A DNA stretch of 64,000 nt from Acrocarpospora macrocephala. GTDB taxonomy: Bacteria; Actinomycetota; Actinomycetes; Streptosporangiales; Streptosporangiaceae. Shown piece by piece: positions 45,524 to 54,029 of this stretch (its first letter is position 1; each line of letters begins with the position of its first letter). The notes beneath the pieces were generated by a model. It did not search any database. It had not been told where the DNA came from and was given only the letters and a program-made list of their open reading frames with translations. Made by a program: the position numbers and the translations under genes. The stretch lies in the NCBI RefSeq assembly GCF_009687865.1, contig NZ_BLAE01000008.1:142956-206955 (forward strand), read 5' to 3'.

Positions 45524-47314
45524 ATGTTACGTGCGGAGCACCCACCGCCCCCCACGCAAGACCGCCCCAGACGCCGCCGCTCGCTTGTGGCGGCCGCGGT
45601 AACAGTGCTCACGTTCGCCGTACCGTCCATGATCGCGACCCCGGCGACCGCCGCTCGCGCGATCGGCGTCAGCGCCGCGATCACCGCGCCCGTCCAGCTC
45701 ATCTCCAGGGGAAAGCCGGCCACGGCCTCGTCGATCGAGGGCGCGGGATTCGAGGCGGGTTTGGCGGTGGATGGGAACACCGCCAGCCGGTGGGCTTCGG
45801 CTGAGGGTATAGACCCGCAGTGGATTCGGATCGACCTGGGCGGCTCGTACTCGATTTCCCGGGTGCGGTTGAACTGGGAGGTGGCTTACGGATCGGCGTA
45901 CCGGATCGAGGTCTCCCCCAACGGCAGCAGCTGGACCAGCGTCTATTCCACCAGCTCGGCCGACGGAGCCATCGACGACCTGACCGTCTCGGGGACCGGC
46001 CGCTATGTGCGCGTGTACGGCACCGCGCGGGGCACCCAATGGGGCTACTCCCTGTGGGAGCTCGACGTCTACGGCACTCCAGCCGCAGGTGGTGACACCA
46101 CTGCCCCCAGCGTGCCCGGCAACCTGCGCTCGACGGGCACGACCTCCAGCAGCGTGTCACTGGCCTGGGACGCCGCCACCGACAACGTCGGCGTCACCGG
46201 CTACGAGGTCTACCGGGGCGCCACCCAGGTGGCCACGGTCACCGGCACCAGCCACACCGACACCGGCCTGACCGCCGCCACGTCCTACACGTACACCGTC
46301 CGTGCCCGTGACGCAGCCGGCAACCGTTCGGGGGCCAGCACCGCGGTCACCGTACAGACCGGAAGCGGCGGCGGAAGCACCCCGGCCGCGGCCAACGGGC
46401 AGCTCCGGGTGTGTGGCACCAAGCTGTGCAACGAGGCCGGCAAGCAGATCCAGCTACGCGGCATGAGCAGCCACGGCATCCAATGGTACGACCAGTGTCT
46501 CAACAACGCCTCGCTCGACGCCCTGGCCAATGACTGGAAGGCCGACATCCTCCGGATCTCGATGTACATCCAGGAAGGCGGCTACGAGACCAACCCCCGC
46601 GCGTTCACCGACCGGGTTCACCAGCTGATCGAGATGGCCACCGCGCGCGGCATGTACGCCCTGGTGGACTGGCACATGCTCACCCCCGGCGACCCGAACT
46701 ACAACCTCAGCCGGGCCAGGACGTTCTTCACCGAGATCGCCCAGCGGCACAACGCCAAGAAGAACGTGCTCTACGAGATCGCCAACGAGCCGAACGGCGA
46801 CTCCGTCACCTGGTCCGTCATCCGCAACTACGCCAACCAGCTCGTCCCGGTGATCCGCCAGTACGACCCCGACGCCCCGATCCTCGTCGGCACTCCCGCC
46901 TGGTCCTCGCTCGGCATCTCCGGCCCCGGCGACCAGACCGACACCATCCGCAGCAACCCGGTCAGCGGGACGAACATCATGTACACCTTCCACTTCTACG
47001 CGGCCTCACACGGCACCGCGTACCTGAACGCGCTGTCCCGCGCAGCCGACCTCCTGCCCATGTTCGTGAGCGAGTTCGGCACCCAGACCGCCTCCGGCGA
47101 CGGCGCCAACAATTTCACCAGGTCTCAGCAGTACATCGATCTGATGGCACAGAAGAAGATCAGCTGGGTGAACTGGAACTACTCCGACGACTTCCGCACC
47201 GGCGCGGCCTTCACCACCGGCACCTGCCCGAACGGCCCCTACGCGGGGACAAGCAGGTTGAAAGAGGCCGGCGTCTGGGTCCGCGACCGAATCCGCACCG
47301 CCGACGACTTCTGA
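45524..47314 (+). CDS. Secreted modular GH5 cellulase
   Basis: A 596-residue exported enzyme. After a signal sequence (SLVAAAVTVLTFAVPSMIAT) comes an F5/8 type C/CBM32-like domain (about 60-185; GLAVDGNTASRWASAEGIDP, WGYSLWELDVYG) and a fibronectin type III domain (about 195-280). A GH5 catalytic domain follows (about 290-595), with the acid-base in LYEIANEPNG and nucleophile in MFVSEFGTQT. The family cleaves beta-1,4-glucans. The operator upstream and a strong terminator after it delimit a single-gene transcript. Confidence 0.93.
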   Translation: MLRAEHPPPPTQDRPRRRRSLVAAAVTVLTFAVPSMIATPATAARAIGVSAAITAPVQLISRGKPATASSIEGAGFEAGLAVDGNTASRWASAEGIDPQWIRIDLGGSYSISRVRLNWEVAYGSAYRIEVSPNGSSWTSVYSTSSADGAIDDLTVSGTGRYVRVYGTARGTQWGYSLWELDVYGTPAAGGDTTAPSVPGNLRSTGTTSSSVSLAWDAATDNVGVTGYEVYRGATQVATVTGTSHTDTGLTAATSYTYTVRARDAAGNRSGASTAVTVQTGSGGGSTPAAANGQLRVCGTKLCNEAGKQIQLRGMSSHGIQWYDQCLNNASLDALANDWKADILRISMYIQEGGYETNPRAFTDRVHQLIEMATARGMYALVDWHMLTPGDPNYNLSRARTFFTEIAQRHNAKKNVLYEIANEPNGDSVTWSVIRNYANQLVPVIRQYDPDAPILVGTPAWSSLGISGPGDQTDTIRSNPVSGTNIMYTFHFYAASHGTAYLNALSRAADLLPMFVSEFGTQTASGDGANNFTRSQQYIDLMAQKKISWVNWNYSDDFRTGAAFTTGTCPNGPYAGTSRLKEAGVWVRDRIRTADDF

Positions 47315-47332
47315 CCAAGGAGCCCCACGGAA

Positions 47333-47372
47333 CGCGCGAGGACGCATCCCTTGGCGGATGCGCCCTCGCGCG
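47333..47372 (+). terminator. Strong hairpin after the cellulase gene
   Basis: CGCGCGAGGaCGCATCC (47333-47349) pairs with GGATGCGcCCTCGCGCG (47356-47372), one mismatch in 17 bp, loop of 6. It starts 18 nt after the stop codon. Confidence 0.7.
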
Positions 47373-47518
47373 AACCACCCGTACATACCGGTAATTGACC
47401 GTCCAAACGAATTTCGACTGCAGTGCGCAGTACGACCCGCGCGCTTACGGCATCCCGGAAGAATCGGAATAGTCGTGACGAAATGCATTGCGAGACGGCA
47501 GCCTGACCAGGATCCACT

Positions 47519-48082
47519 CTAGCGGCGAAGCCACGAGCGAACCGCTGAGACGAAAACTGGGGCTCCGCAGTTCTCCAGCGAGGCCAGTACGTCTTCAAGG
47601 GTCATCGAGCGATGAGGCGGCTTGCCGGTCGATGAAGCTTGTTCCCGCAACACGTTGAGGATGACAGCCGGAGCCAGCTCGAGCTCGTACAACAGAAATG
47701 TGTCCGGGTGCTGGACCTCGACATCCCACGGTTCACAAGCAGCGCTCGTGAAATCACGGAGATTGGAGGTAACGATCACATCGGCGTGCCCGCGAACTGC
47801 GGCAGCGAGAACATGCCGATCCTTGACATGGTTGCCCATCGAGTCCTCTAAGGGCTCCCAGCCCTCCACCATCGCTTCGGGGAACGCGGCCCGTACAAAG
47901 GACAAGGTGCGATCTACGTTCAGTTCGGGGAGCCCGTTTCGTAGCAGAGCTCCCCGAACTTCCGCCAGTATCCGCTCACTCCATAGGGGCTGGTAGATAC
48001 CAGCCTCAGCGACTCTTAGAAGAGTGTCACGCAGGGCGTTCGGGTACAGCACGCAGGCGTCCAGTACGGCAGAGAATGGCAC
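47519..48082 (-). CDS. PIN-domain toxin (VapC-like)
   Basis: A 187-residue PIN RNase: first acidic residue in FSAVLDACVLYPN, a middle Glu in ILAEVRGALL, and later Asp residues in NHVKDRHVLAAA and DVIVTSNLRDF, the quartet that binds magnesium. Start GTG 48082. It follows 18 nt behind a helix-turn-helix gene, the usual order of antitoxin then toxin. Proteins of this PIN subgroup (paired with excisionase-type HTH antitoxins) are common in actinomycetes. The RNA target is unknown. Confidence 0.88.
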   Translation of the reverse strand: MPFSAVLDACVLYPNALRDTLLRVAEAGIYQPLWSERILAEVRGALLRNGLPELNVDRTLSFVRAAFPEAMVEGWEPLEDSMGNHVKDRHVLAAAVRGHADVIVTSNLRDFTSAACEPWDVEVQHPDTFLLYELELAPAVILNVLREQASSTGKPPHRSMTLEDVLASLENCGAPVFVSAVRSWLRR

Positions 48083-48100
48083 CGCACCAGCATAAGCTTC

Positions 48101-48607
48101 TCAGAATTCGTTGGCGGGCTTGTCGTACATGCCCGTACCTACGGATTCTGCGGTTAGCTCATCTAGGAGTCGGCGCCGCTCAAGGCGGCGTTTCTCTCTG
48201 TACGCCATGACATCTTGCAACTTCACCCGCCGGTGCGCCCCAGGGCGGTCCGTGGCACGTTGGTAGGGGATCTCATTGCTCTCAAGAAGTTTGACGAGAG
48301 TAGGTCGAGAGACTCCCAGCAATTCAGCGGCCTCGTAGGTTGACATCGTCATGTGCTGCGGTGCGACCGTAACGGCTAGGCCCTGCGATAGAGCCTCTGC
48401 CACCTGCAGCAACGCCTCATAAACAGGCAACGGCAAAGGCAGTCGCGGAGACCCGTCTGGGCCTGTGAGGAGGGCAGGACAGTCAGCGACTGCTCGCCCT
48501 CGCTTGCGTAGCTCCGTAACTAGATCAACTATGGCGGCCTGGGTCTGAGGATCCTCTTCTGGCAGGAAAGTCCTAGCATCCGCGGCGGCCAACGACGTGT
48601 TGCCCAT
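48101..48607 (-). CDS. Excisionase-type helix-turn-helix antitoxin
   Basis: A 168-residue protein. Residues about 85-140 are a MerR/excisionase-like DNA-binding helix-turn-helix (MSTYEAAELLGVSRPTLVKL, YQRATDRPGAHRRVKLQDVM). The acidic C-terminal tail is the probable toxin-binding part. The upstream region has ACGAA direct repeats (48656, 48665) and an inverted TTCGT (48677), candidate autoregulatory sites. It forms a toxin-antitoxin operon with the PIN gene. Confidence 0.85.
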   Translation of the reverse strand: MGNTSLAAADARTFLPEEDPQTQAAIVDLVTELRKRGRAVADCPALLTGPDGSPRLPLPLPVYEALLQVAEALSQGLAVTVAPQHMTMSTYEAAELLGVSRPTLVKLLESNEIPYQRATDRPGAHRRVKLQDVMAYREKRRLERRRLLDELTAESVGTGMYDKPANEF

Positions 48608-49081
48608 CCGAGTCCTCCATCACCGCATGTCCGTGTACCCGAACTGTACCTCGAAACGAAACTAACGAAAACCCTCTTCGTTCCAAGGGTCGCCAACACT
48701 GCGTCAAGATCTCATGTCGGGTCAGCCCTTGACCTGGGACTTCGCAAGTCATGCGGCCTGCAACGGTGCGAGTGAGGTAGCGGCCGAAGTCCCTTACGTT
48801 CGGCTCCAGGCGAGCGCTCACGTATCCCGGTAAGGGGCGCCCCCGTGATGCCGTGCCACGCGCGTGCAAGTGTGGGCGGCCAACGAGGCACCGATCGGTG
48901 GCGAGGTTCAGGAGAGAGAAGCTTCTCCGGGGGATCTTCCAGTCGTCCACTCCCGCCGTCTCATCGGCGGATGGGAGCGCGATGTCGGTCTCGGCGCCTC
49001 AGCCGGTCAGGCCGGCATCGACAACATGTACATGATCGCATCCAGGCGGGGTACGGACCAGATCGCGCATGGATGGCTGTG
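48608..49081. other. Intergenic region without a supported gene
   Basis: This 470-nt stretch holds the antitoxin promoter and the region behind the dprA-like gene. Several frames are open, but none has a start site or a recognisable protein. Confidence 0.4.
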
Positions 49082-49993
49082 TCACCGGGTGAGGGCATCA
49101 AGGAAGAGGCGCTCGATTTCGTTGGGGCGGTCAAGAACGGTTTCGACGATGCGCATGGCTTCGTCGACCGTGTTCGCCACGTGTACGTCGGGACGATCGG
49201 CCATTTGCTGGCCCCAGCTTGTCCGATCGATCACCGTGCTCATCAGGATGACGGGTCTACCGTGTTCGACCGCTTTGCGAGCCTGAATTCGCGTCCCGCT
49301 GTGTTCGCTGGCCTCGACGATGATCGTCGCTATGGCGTATCCGGACATGGTGCCGTTGCGCATGGGGAAGGTGAGCTTGTTCGCCTGTTGGTCGGGCCAG
49401 AACTGGGAGAAGACAGTTCCGTGGTCGGCGATCACTCGGTGTAGCTCTTGATTCTCCGGTGGATACGCGCGCCTGATACCGGTCCCGATGACGGCGACGG
49501 TACGACCGCCGGCTCGAAGCGCGCCCTGATGCGCTGCGGTGTCCACCCCGGCCGCCAGGCCCGAAACGACCGTGAGTTCGCGTTCGACGAGACGGGTGGC
49601 GAGTTCGGAGGCGATTCGGCGGCCGTTGTCGGAAACATGGCGTGATCCGATCACCGCTACTCCCTGGTCGTCCGCCCAGACTGTGCCTCGCGCGAAAAGT
49701 AGCGGTGGCTTGTCGAACACGTCGCGTAAGCGGTGGGGGTACAGATCATCCCCCATGGTGAGGACCTGGATGCCATCTTGTTCCCACGAAACGATCTCAA
49801 GCCGCGCTTCTTCCAGGGCGGCATCGATTGGGTCGGAGAAGAGATCTGCCGGGCCGAGGCGTTCGCGAAGGAATGTCTGGACCGAACCCTCTTCGGTGAC
49901 ACGCTGGACGAGCTCCCGTTGATCCCCCTCCGAGGGAGCACGGTGCAGTGCCGCGACGAGCTCAGCACGTTTCCGGCTGTCCCAACGAGCCAT
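49082..49993 (-). CDS. dprA: DprA/Smf-like DNA-processing protein
   Basis: A 303-residue protein with the DprA Rossmann core: VAVIGSRHVSDNGRRIASEL, LTVVSGLAAGVDTAAHQGAL, VAVIGTGIRRAYPPENQELH and PMRNGTMSGYAIATIIVEAS. The chromosomal DprA (with SAM and DML1 domains) lies normally between yifB and xerC-type genes; this copy is shorter, alone, and flanked by toxin-antitoxin genes, so it is an accessory paralogue. TAGTTT 6 nt before the ATG suggests a leaderless mRNA. DprA loads RecA on single-stranded DNA. Accessory copies may act in defence or element biology. Confidence 0.85.
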   Translation of the reverse strand: MARWDSRKRAELVAALHRAPSEGDQRELVQRVTEEGSVQTFLRERLGPADLFSDPIDAALEEARLEIVSWEQDGIQVLTMGDDLYPHRLRDVFDKPPLLFARGTVWADDQGVAVIGSRHVSDNGRRIASELATRLVERELTVVSGLAAGVDTAAHQGALRAGGRTVAVIGTGIRRAYPPENQELHRVIADHGTVFSQFWPDQQANKLTFPMRNGTMSGYAIATIIVEASEHSGTRIQARKAVEHGRPVILMSTVIDRTSWGQQMADRPDVHVANTVDEAMRIVETVLDRPNEIERLFLDALTR

Positions 49994-50196
49994 GTGGCCA
50001 AACTAGTACCAGGTCGTCGACCGCGCAGCTCGATATCGAACGTGCATGCTAATCACGACGAAACTGTCCGAGATCTGTCACCAAGCGAAGCTCTGTGACG
50101 GATCGACGTGACTCCTGGCACTTTCGGCGAGTTCACCATCTCGGCGTACGCGGTCGGAGGAGGCACCGTCCTGGCCGAGACCGGATGGGCGACCCG

Positions 50197-50505
50197 CTAC
50201 GGCTGCGCGAACTCACCTCTGTCGTAGGCGCGGTCGTAAGGATCGTAGAGATCGTCGTTGACGTGGTGATCCATGTCTTCGCGATACTTCTTGTCGTCCA
50301 GACGAGGCATACCTCGGGAAACGGTCGCGAACTCCGCCCGAGAGACAGCCCGGCGCCGACGACGGATGGGCACCAGGTCGCCGATGTGGTGCCCATTGCG
50401 GGTTACGGCGTATCGCTCTCCCCGTTCCAAGCCGTCCAGGATCTCGGCTGACCGGTTGCGAAGGTCACGCTGGGAAATCTGGTGCGAGGGGTCGGGAGCA
50501 CTCAT
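50197..50505 (-). CDS. Phd/YefM-family antitoxin, apparently orphan
   Basis: A 102-residue protein with the Phd N-terminal DNA-binding domain (ISQRDLRNRSAEILDGLERG, YAVTRNGHHIGDLVPI) and an acidic tail (DDKKYREDMDHHVND) for toxin binding. The toxin gene normally follows at once. Here the next 100 nt downstream on the minus strand give no VapC or RelE-like product, so the toxin seems lost or degraded. Confidence 0.8.
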   Translation of the reverse strand: MSAPDPSHQISQRDLRNRSAEILDGLERGERYAVTRNGHHIGDLVPIRRRRRAVSRAEFATVSRGMPRLDDKKYREDMDHHVNDDLYDPYDRAYDRGEFAQP

Positions 50506-50563
50506 TCCTCAAGTTTCCAGCGGGTGTGCCATCGAGTGCCACGTGGTAGCGCAAGATGCGCGG

Positions 50564-51079
50564 TCAGAATGTGTACGCGGGATAGAAGGCCAGCATCCAC
50601 ACGCCGAACGCGATCTTCAGGAGGCTGTCCGACAGGAAGAACGGCTTGATCGGTGTCTTGGTGAAGAGGCCGATGGTGGCGTTGATCGCGGTCAGGATGC
50701 CCAGTGCGGCGATCAGTGGGCCGTGGGCCAGGCCCATGATCACGAAGTGCAGGCCTACCACGAGCATGATGCTCAGGGTGAGGCGTCGCTCGTCACTGTC
50801 GCCGATCTTCTTGACCAGGTAGACGATCACGGCTGCCTCGAACGCGACGGCGACCACGAGGGCGGCGATGTTGAGAATGGAGGGGGTGCCGAGTGAGGGC
50901 AGGAGTGCGCTCAGCCCCGAGCCGGTGAAGCCGACGATGAACCCGCCAGCGGCCAGGGGAATCCACCGGCGCGGGAAGAACAGCCCGAGGAAGAAGCCAA
51001 GGCCTACGCAGATGAGAAAGATGCCACCGCCCCGAATCAGCGGGTAGGGATGGGTCAGGGCGGCTAACGATGCGGTCAT
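50564..51079 (-). CDS. Hypothetical small membrane protein
   Basis: A 171-residue protein with five or six hydrophobic helices (GGGIFLICVGLGFFLGLF, WIPLAAGGFIVGFTGSGL, ILNIAALVVAVAFEAAVIVY, LSIMLVVGLHFVIMGLA, IAALGILTAINATIGLF). No transport or enzyme motif is visible. Similar short multi-helix proteins in actinomycetes are unnamed. Confidence 0.75.
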   Translation of the reverse strand: MTASLAALTHPYPLIRGGGIFLICVGLGFFLGLFFPRRWIPLAAGGFIVGFTGSGLSALLPSLGTPSILNIAALVVAVAFEAAVIVYLVKKIGDSDERRLTLSIMLVVGLHFVIMGLAHGPLIAALGILTAINATIGLFTKTPIKPFFLSDSLLKIAFGVWMLAFYPAYTF

Positions 51080-51183
51080 GGCCTCTTCTCTCGGCGGAGT
51101 GAGGCGACATTATTGCCTACTGGGCATGTTTTGGACAAATCACCACTTATCGACCAGCGTCGCCCCCGTCTCAGAGCGGTCGA

Positions 51184-52047
51184 TCAGAAAAGGGTTGGGG
51201 GTTCGGCTGGCATTGGGTCGGGGAGTGGGTCGAGGGCAGGTAGCCGGGTGCGTACGTCGTCGTGAAAACGGCGGGCGAGTATCAAGGCATCCGCGTTGTC
51301 TGGCGTGTGGATGAACACGGTTGGCGAGCGCCCTTCGCGCAGCCACGTGATAACAGTGTCGATCCAGGGTTGCCAGCCCTCGACTGTACGGGCTGTGGAG
51401 TCACGACCGAGATAACGGACGATAGGGCGGTCGGTAAGGGCCCGCATGCGACGAGCCACGCGAGGCTTCCTCATCCAGGCTTCACGTTCGGCATTAGTGG
51501 TCGGCGGACTCTCAAACAGAGTCGTCGTATCGAAAGGAATCCACTCCGCGTTGGCGTTGACGAGCACCCTTTCGAGAAGCTGCGCGGACCGCGGGTCATC
51601 GAAGAAAGCACGATGGCGGACCTCGACGGCGTAGCGCTGTGAGCGAGGAAGACGGTGCAGGAAAGCCGCCAGCGCGCCAAGATCGGCGGGCGCGAACGAC
51701 CCCGGAAGCTGCACCCAGAGCGTGTGCATCCGCGGACCGAGTGGCTCGATCGCCTCCAGGAATGCCCCCAGGTCCTCGTCGGTATCGGCGAGCCGCCGCT
51801 CATGCGTGATCACCTTGGGCAGCTTGACCACGAAACGAAACTCCGGAGCGGTCTGCTGGGACCACGACTCCACGGTGCTCCGCGCGGGCGTCGCATAGAA
51901 GGTCGTGTTGCCCTCAACCGCATCGCACCAGGTCGCGTACGCCTTCAGCCGCTCCTTGGGCGAAAGCGGATGCGGCAGGAAGCGCCCCTGCCAAGGCGCG
52001 TGAGTCCACATCGCGCAACCCACGTGCAATTCATAGCACGGGTTCAT
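51184..52047 (-). CDS. DUF72-family protein
   Basis: A 287-residue protein of the DUF72 TIM-barrel family: YELHVGCAMWTHAPWQGRFL, NTTFYATPARSTVESWSQQT, FRFVVKLPKVITHERRLAD and FIHTPDNADALILARRF. DUF72 proteins resemble endonuclease-IV-type barrels, but their activity is unproven. ATG 52047 is chosen because the family begins here; longer readings upstream lack coding character. Confidence 0.88.
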   Translation of the reverse strand: MNPCYELHVGCAMWTHAPWQGRFLPHPLSPKERLKAYATWCDAVEGNTTFYATPARSTVESWSQQTAPEFRFVVKLPKVITHERRLADTDEDLGAFLEAIEPLGPRMHTLWVQLPGSFAPADLGALAAFLHRLPRSQRYAVEVRHRAFFDDPRSAQLLERVLVNANAEWIPFDTTTLFESPPTTNAEREAWMRKPRVARRMRALTDRPIVRYLGRDSTARTVEGWQPWIDTVITWLREGRSPTVFIHTPDNADALILARRFHDDVRTRLPALDPLPDPMPAEPPTLF

Positions 52048-52223
52048 GAGTCTAGAAGATCGAGAACAGCCACGAAGACACCGTAGCGTGGCCAGAATCA
52101 GGGCGTCCGAAGCGCCCACAATGACTATGGCCGTATCGAGATCGATCAGAACGACCTTTGGCCCAGCACGTACGAGAGTAAAACCTAAGATGTTCGAGGG
52201 CGCGCGGCCGCAGGGAGCTGGCC

Positions 52224-53261
52224 TCAGAGCTGGATCAGCAGCTTCCCGACGTGTACTCCCCGGAACAAACTCACGAAGGCGCGGGGCACGCTGTCGATCC
52301 CCTTCAGGATGGTGACCCGATCCCGCAGACGTCCGTCGCGGATCAGTTTCGCCATCTCCGCTTGAACCGTGGGCAGGAGTTCGGCGTAGGACCTGGTCAG
52401 ATAGCCTTTCACCGACAGTTCCTTGGCGACGATGTCGAAAAGATTTCGCGGGAGGGAACCTGACTGGGCGTCGTAGTTCGACACCGTCCCGCACATCACG
52501 ATGCGGGCCCCAGGCCGGGCGTTGTGGATCGCCGCTTCGAGTTCCGGTCCTCCCACGCAATCGAAGTATCCGTGAATGCCGCCGGGAGCCGCGGCTTTGA
52601 GTGCCGCGGACAGGTCGGGGACACGTCGGTCGAGCGCCACGTCCGCGCCCAACCCCAGGACGAGGTCCCGCTTCTCGGCGCTCCCCGCACTGGCCACCAC
52701 CCGCGCACCCGCGATCTTCGCGAGTTGCACCGCGAGGCTCCCGATACCGCCTCCGGCGGCGGAAACGAAGACGACATCACCGGGCCGCGGGTCCAATAGC
52801 TTGACCATCCCGACGTATGCCGTCAAACCGGCGGGACCCAGCGCGGTGAGGTATGCGGCCTCGGACATGCCCGGCTCCTCGACGATCCGGTGCGGACCTC
52901 GCCAACCGGTCTCGTCGGCGCGAATCACCGCGTGCGTCCGCCAGCCGGAGCTGTGTAGCACCAGATCGCCCTCCGCGAAGCCCGAGCGGCGCGAGGACAG
53001 CACGCGTCCCAGGGCGAAACCACTGATGGGCGCACCTAGCGGGATCCTCGGCATATAGGGCGAATCCGATTCGCGCATGCGAAGGCGGGCCGAGGCGTCG
53101 AGGGACAGCCAGGAGTTGGCCAGCAGGAGCTCGCCGGCTTCCAGGGAGCGCGGCGCCGGCGCCCGATGGAGCTCGAAGTCTTCCTCGCGGAGGGTGTCCG
53201 GCGGGTAGGCGCGGAGTCGTATCTCGGTCGCTTCTCTCCGGCCATCGGGAATTCGATTCAT
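52224..53261 (-). CDS. NADP-dependent medium-chain reductase (CurA/PTGR-like)
   Basis: A 345-residue zinc-independent MDR enzyme: N-terminal segment LLLANSWLSLDASARLRMRE, coenzyme motif VFVSAAGGGIGSLAVQLAKI, and the tyrosine-bearing GTVSNYDAQSG typical of leukotriene-B4-dehydrogenase/curcumin-reductase-like enzymes. They reduce alpha,beta-unsaturated ketones with NADPH. It is divergent from the GntR/FCD regulator with an operator between them that recurs at the liv promoter, so it probably belongs to the same catabolic regulon. Confidence 0.88.
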   Translation of the reverse strand: MNRIPDGRREATEIRLRAYPPDTLREEDFELHRAPAPRSLEAGELLLANSWLSLDASARLRMRESDSPYMPRIPLGAPISGFALGRVLSSRRSGFAEGDLVLHSSGWRTHAVIRADETGWRGPHRIVEEPGMSEAAYLTALGPAGLTAYVGMVKLLDPRPGDVVFVSAAGGGIGSLAVQLAKIAGARVVASAGSAEKRDLVLGLGADVALDRRVPDLSAALKAAAPGGIHGYFDCVGGPELEAAIHNARPGARIVMCGTVSNYDAQSGSLPRNLFDIVAKELSVKGYLTRSYAELLPTVQAEMAKLIRDGRLRDRVTILKGIDSVPRAFVSLFRGVHVGKLLIQL

Positions 53262-53269
53262 CGTTCCGC

Positions 53270-53299
53270 CAGTATCTTGAACTCAGTATACAATAATCA
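53270..53299. promoter_or_regulatory. GntR/FCD operator in the divergent promoter
   Basis: CAGTATCTTGAA is followed after 5 nt by TATACAATAATCAAG. CAGTATCTTGAA and TACAATArTCA are repeated at 63759-63782 before the liv operon. Internal GTATAC-type symmetry suits a GntR dimer. It lies 38 nt upstream of the GntR start and 9 nt upstream of the reductase start. Confidence 0.6.
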
Positions 53300-53336
53300 A
53301 GCATATACGAGTCGATGTTCGACAGGAGAGCGACCA

Positions 53337-54029
53337 ATGGGAGCGAACGCGGTCAACGTTCCGCTGCTGCACGCCGCCGTGATGGACCGGCTGGTCGAAA
53401 TGATCGTGCGAGGCGAACTGCGGCCCGGGCAGCGCCTGTACGAGATCGAGCTCTGCGAACGGCTGGGCGTCAGCCGGTCCCCGTTCCGTGAGGCGATCCG
53501 GAAACTCGCGGCCGACGGGCTGCTGCACATCGAACCCCGCCGAGGGGCCGCAGTCGCCCATCCCGACAAAGCGGACGCGGCCGCGCTGTACGCCTGCCGG
53601 GAACTCGTCCAGATCGAGTGCACCAGGGTCGCCATGCCCAACCTCACCGAGGCAGACACCGCAAGGATGGCCGAGGTCCTCAAGCAGATGCGGGCCGCGG
53701 CCGACGCTGCGGACACCTACTCCTACCTGCAGTTGGTCGGTGAGTTCCGTGGCGTCATCGACCGGGCCTGCCGCAACAAGGTGCTGGTCGAGCTCGTGGA
53801 AGGCCTCTGGCGGCGCACTCTTCGCTTCAGGTACATCGCCGTTCAGAACGCCGCACATCTCACGAACTCCCTCTCCAACCACGAGCAGCTGCTCGCCGCC
53901 ATCCAGGCAGGCGACACCGAGCATGCCCTGGAGCTGACCCGAAGGATGATCAACGCCTCCCTCGACTCCATCCTCAAGGGAATCGACATGCTTGAGGACA
54001 TCAAGCATGAGGAGACCAGGGCATCGTGA
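53337..54029 (+). CDS. GntR-family regulator with FCD domain
   Basis: A 230-residue regulator starting at ATG 53337 (ACAGGAGAG upstream). Residues about 10-75 are a GntR winged helix (MDRLVEMIVRGELRPGQRLY, VSRSPFREAIRKLAADGLLH), and 85-220 are the all-helical FCD effector domain. FCD regulators sense carboxylate metabolites and repress catabolic operons. Its gene ends exactly where the convergent MFS gene ends, with no gap. The shared operator points to control of both the divergent reductase and the liv importer operon. Confidence 0.92.
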   Translation: MGANAVNVPLLHAAVMDRLVEMIVRGELRPGQRLYEIELCERLGVSRSPFREAIRKLAADGLLHIEPRRGAAVAHPDKADAAALYACRELVQIECTRVAMPNLTEADTARMAEVLKQMRAAADAADTYSYLQLVGEFRGVIDRACRNKVLVELVEGLWRRTLRFRYIAVQNAAHLTNSLSNHEQLLAAIQAGDTEHALELTRRMINASLDSILKGIDMLEDIKHEETRAS

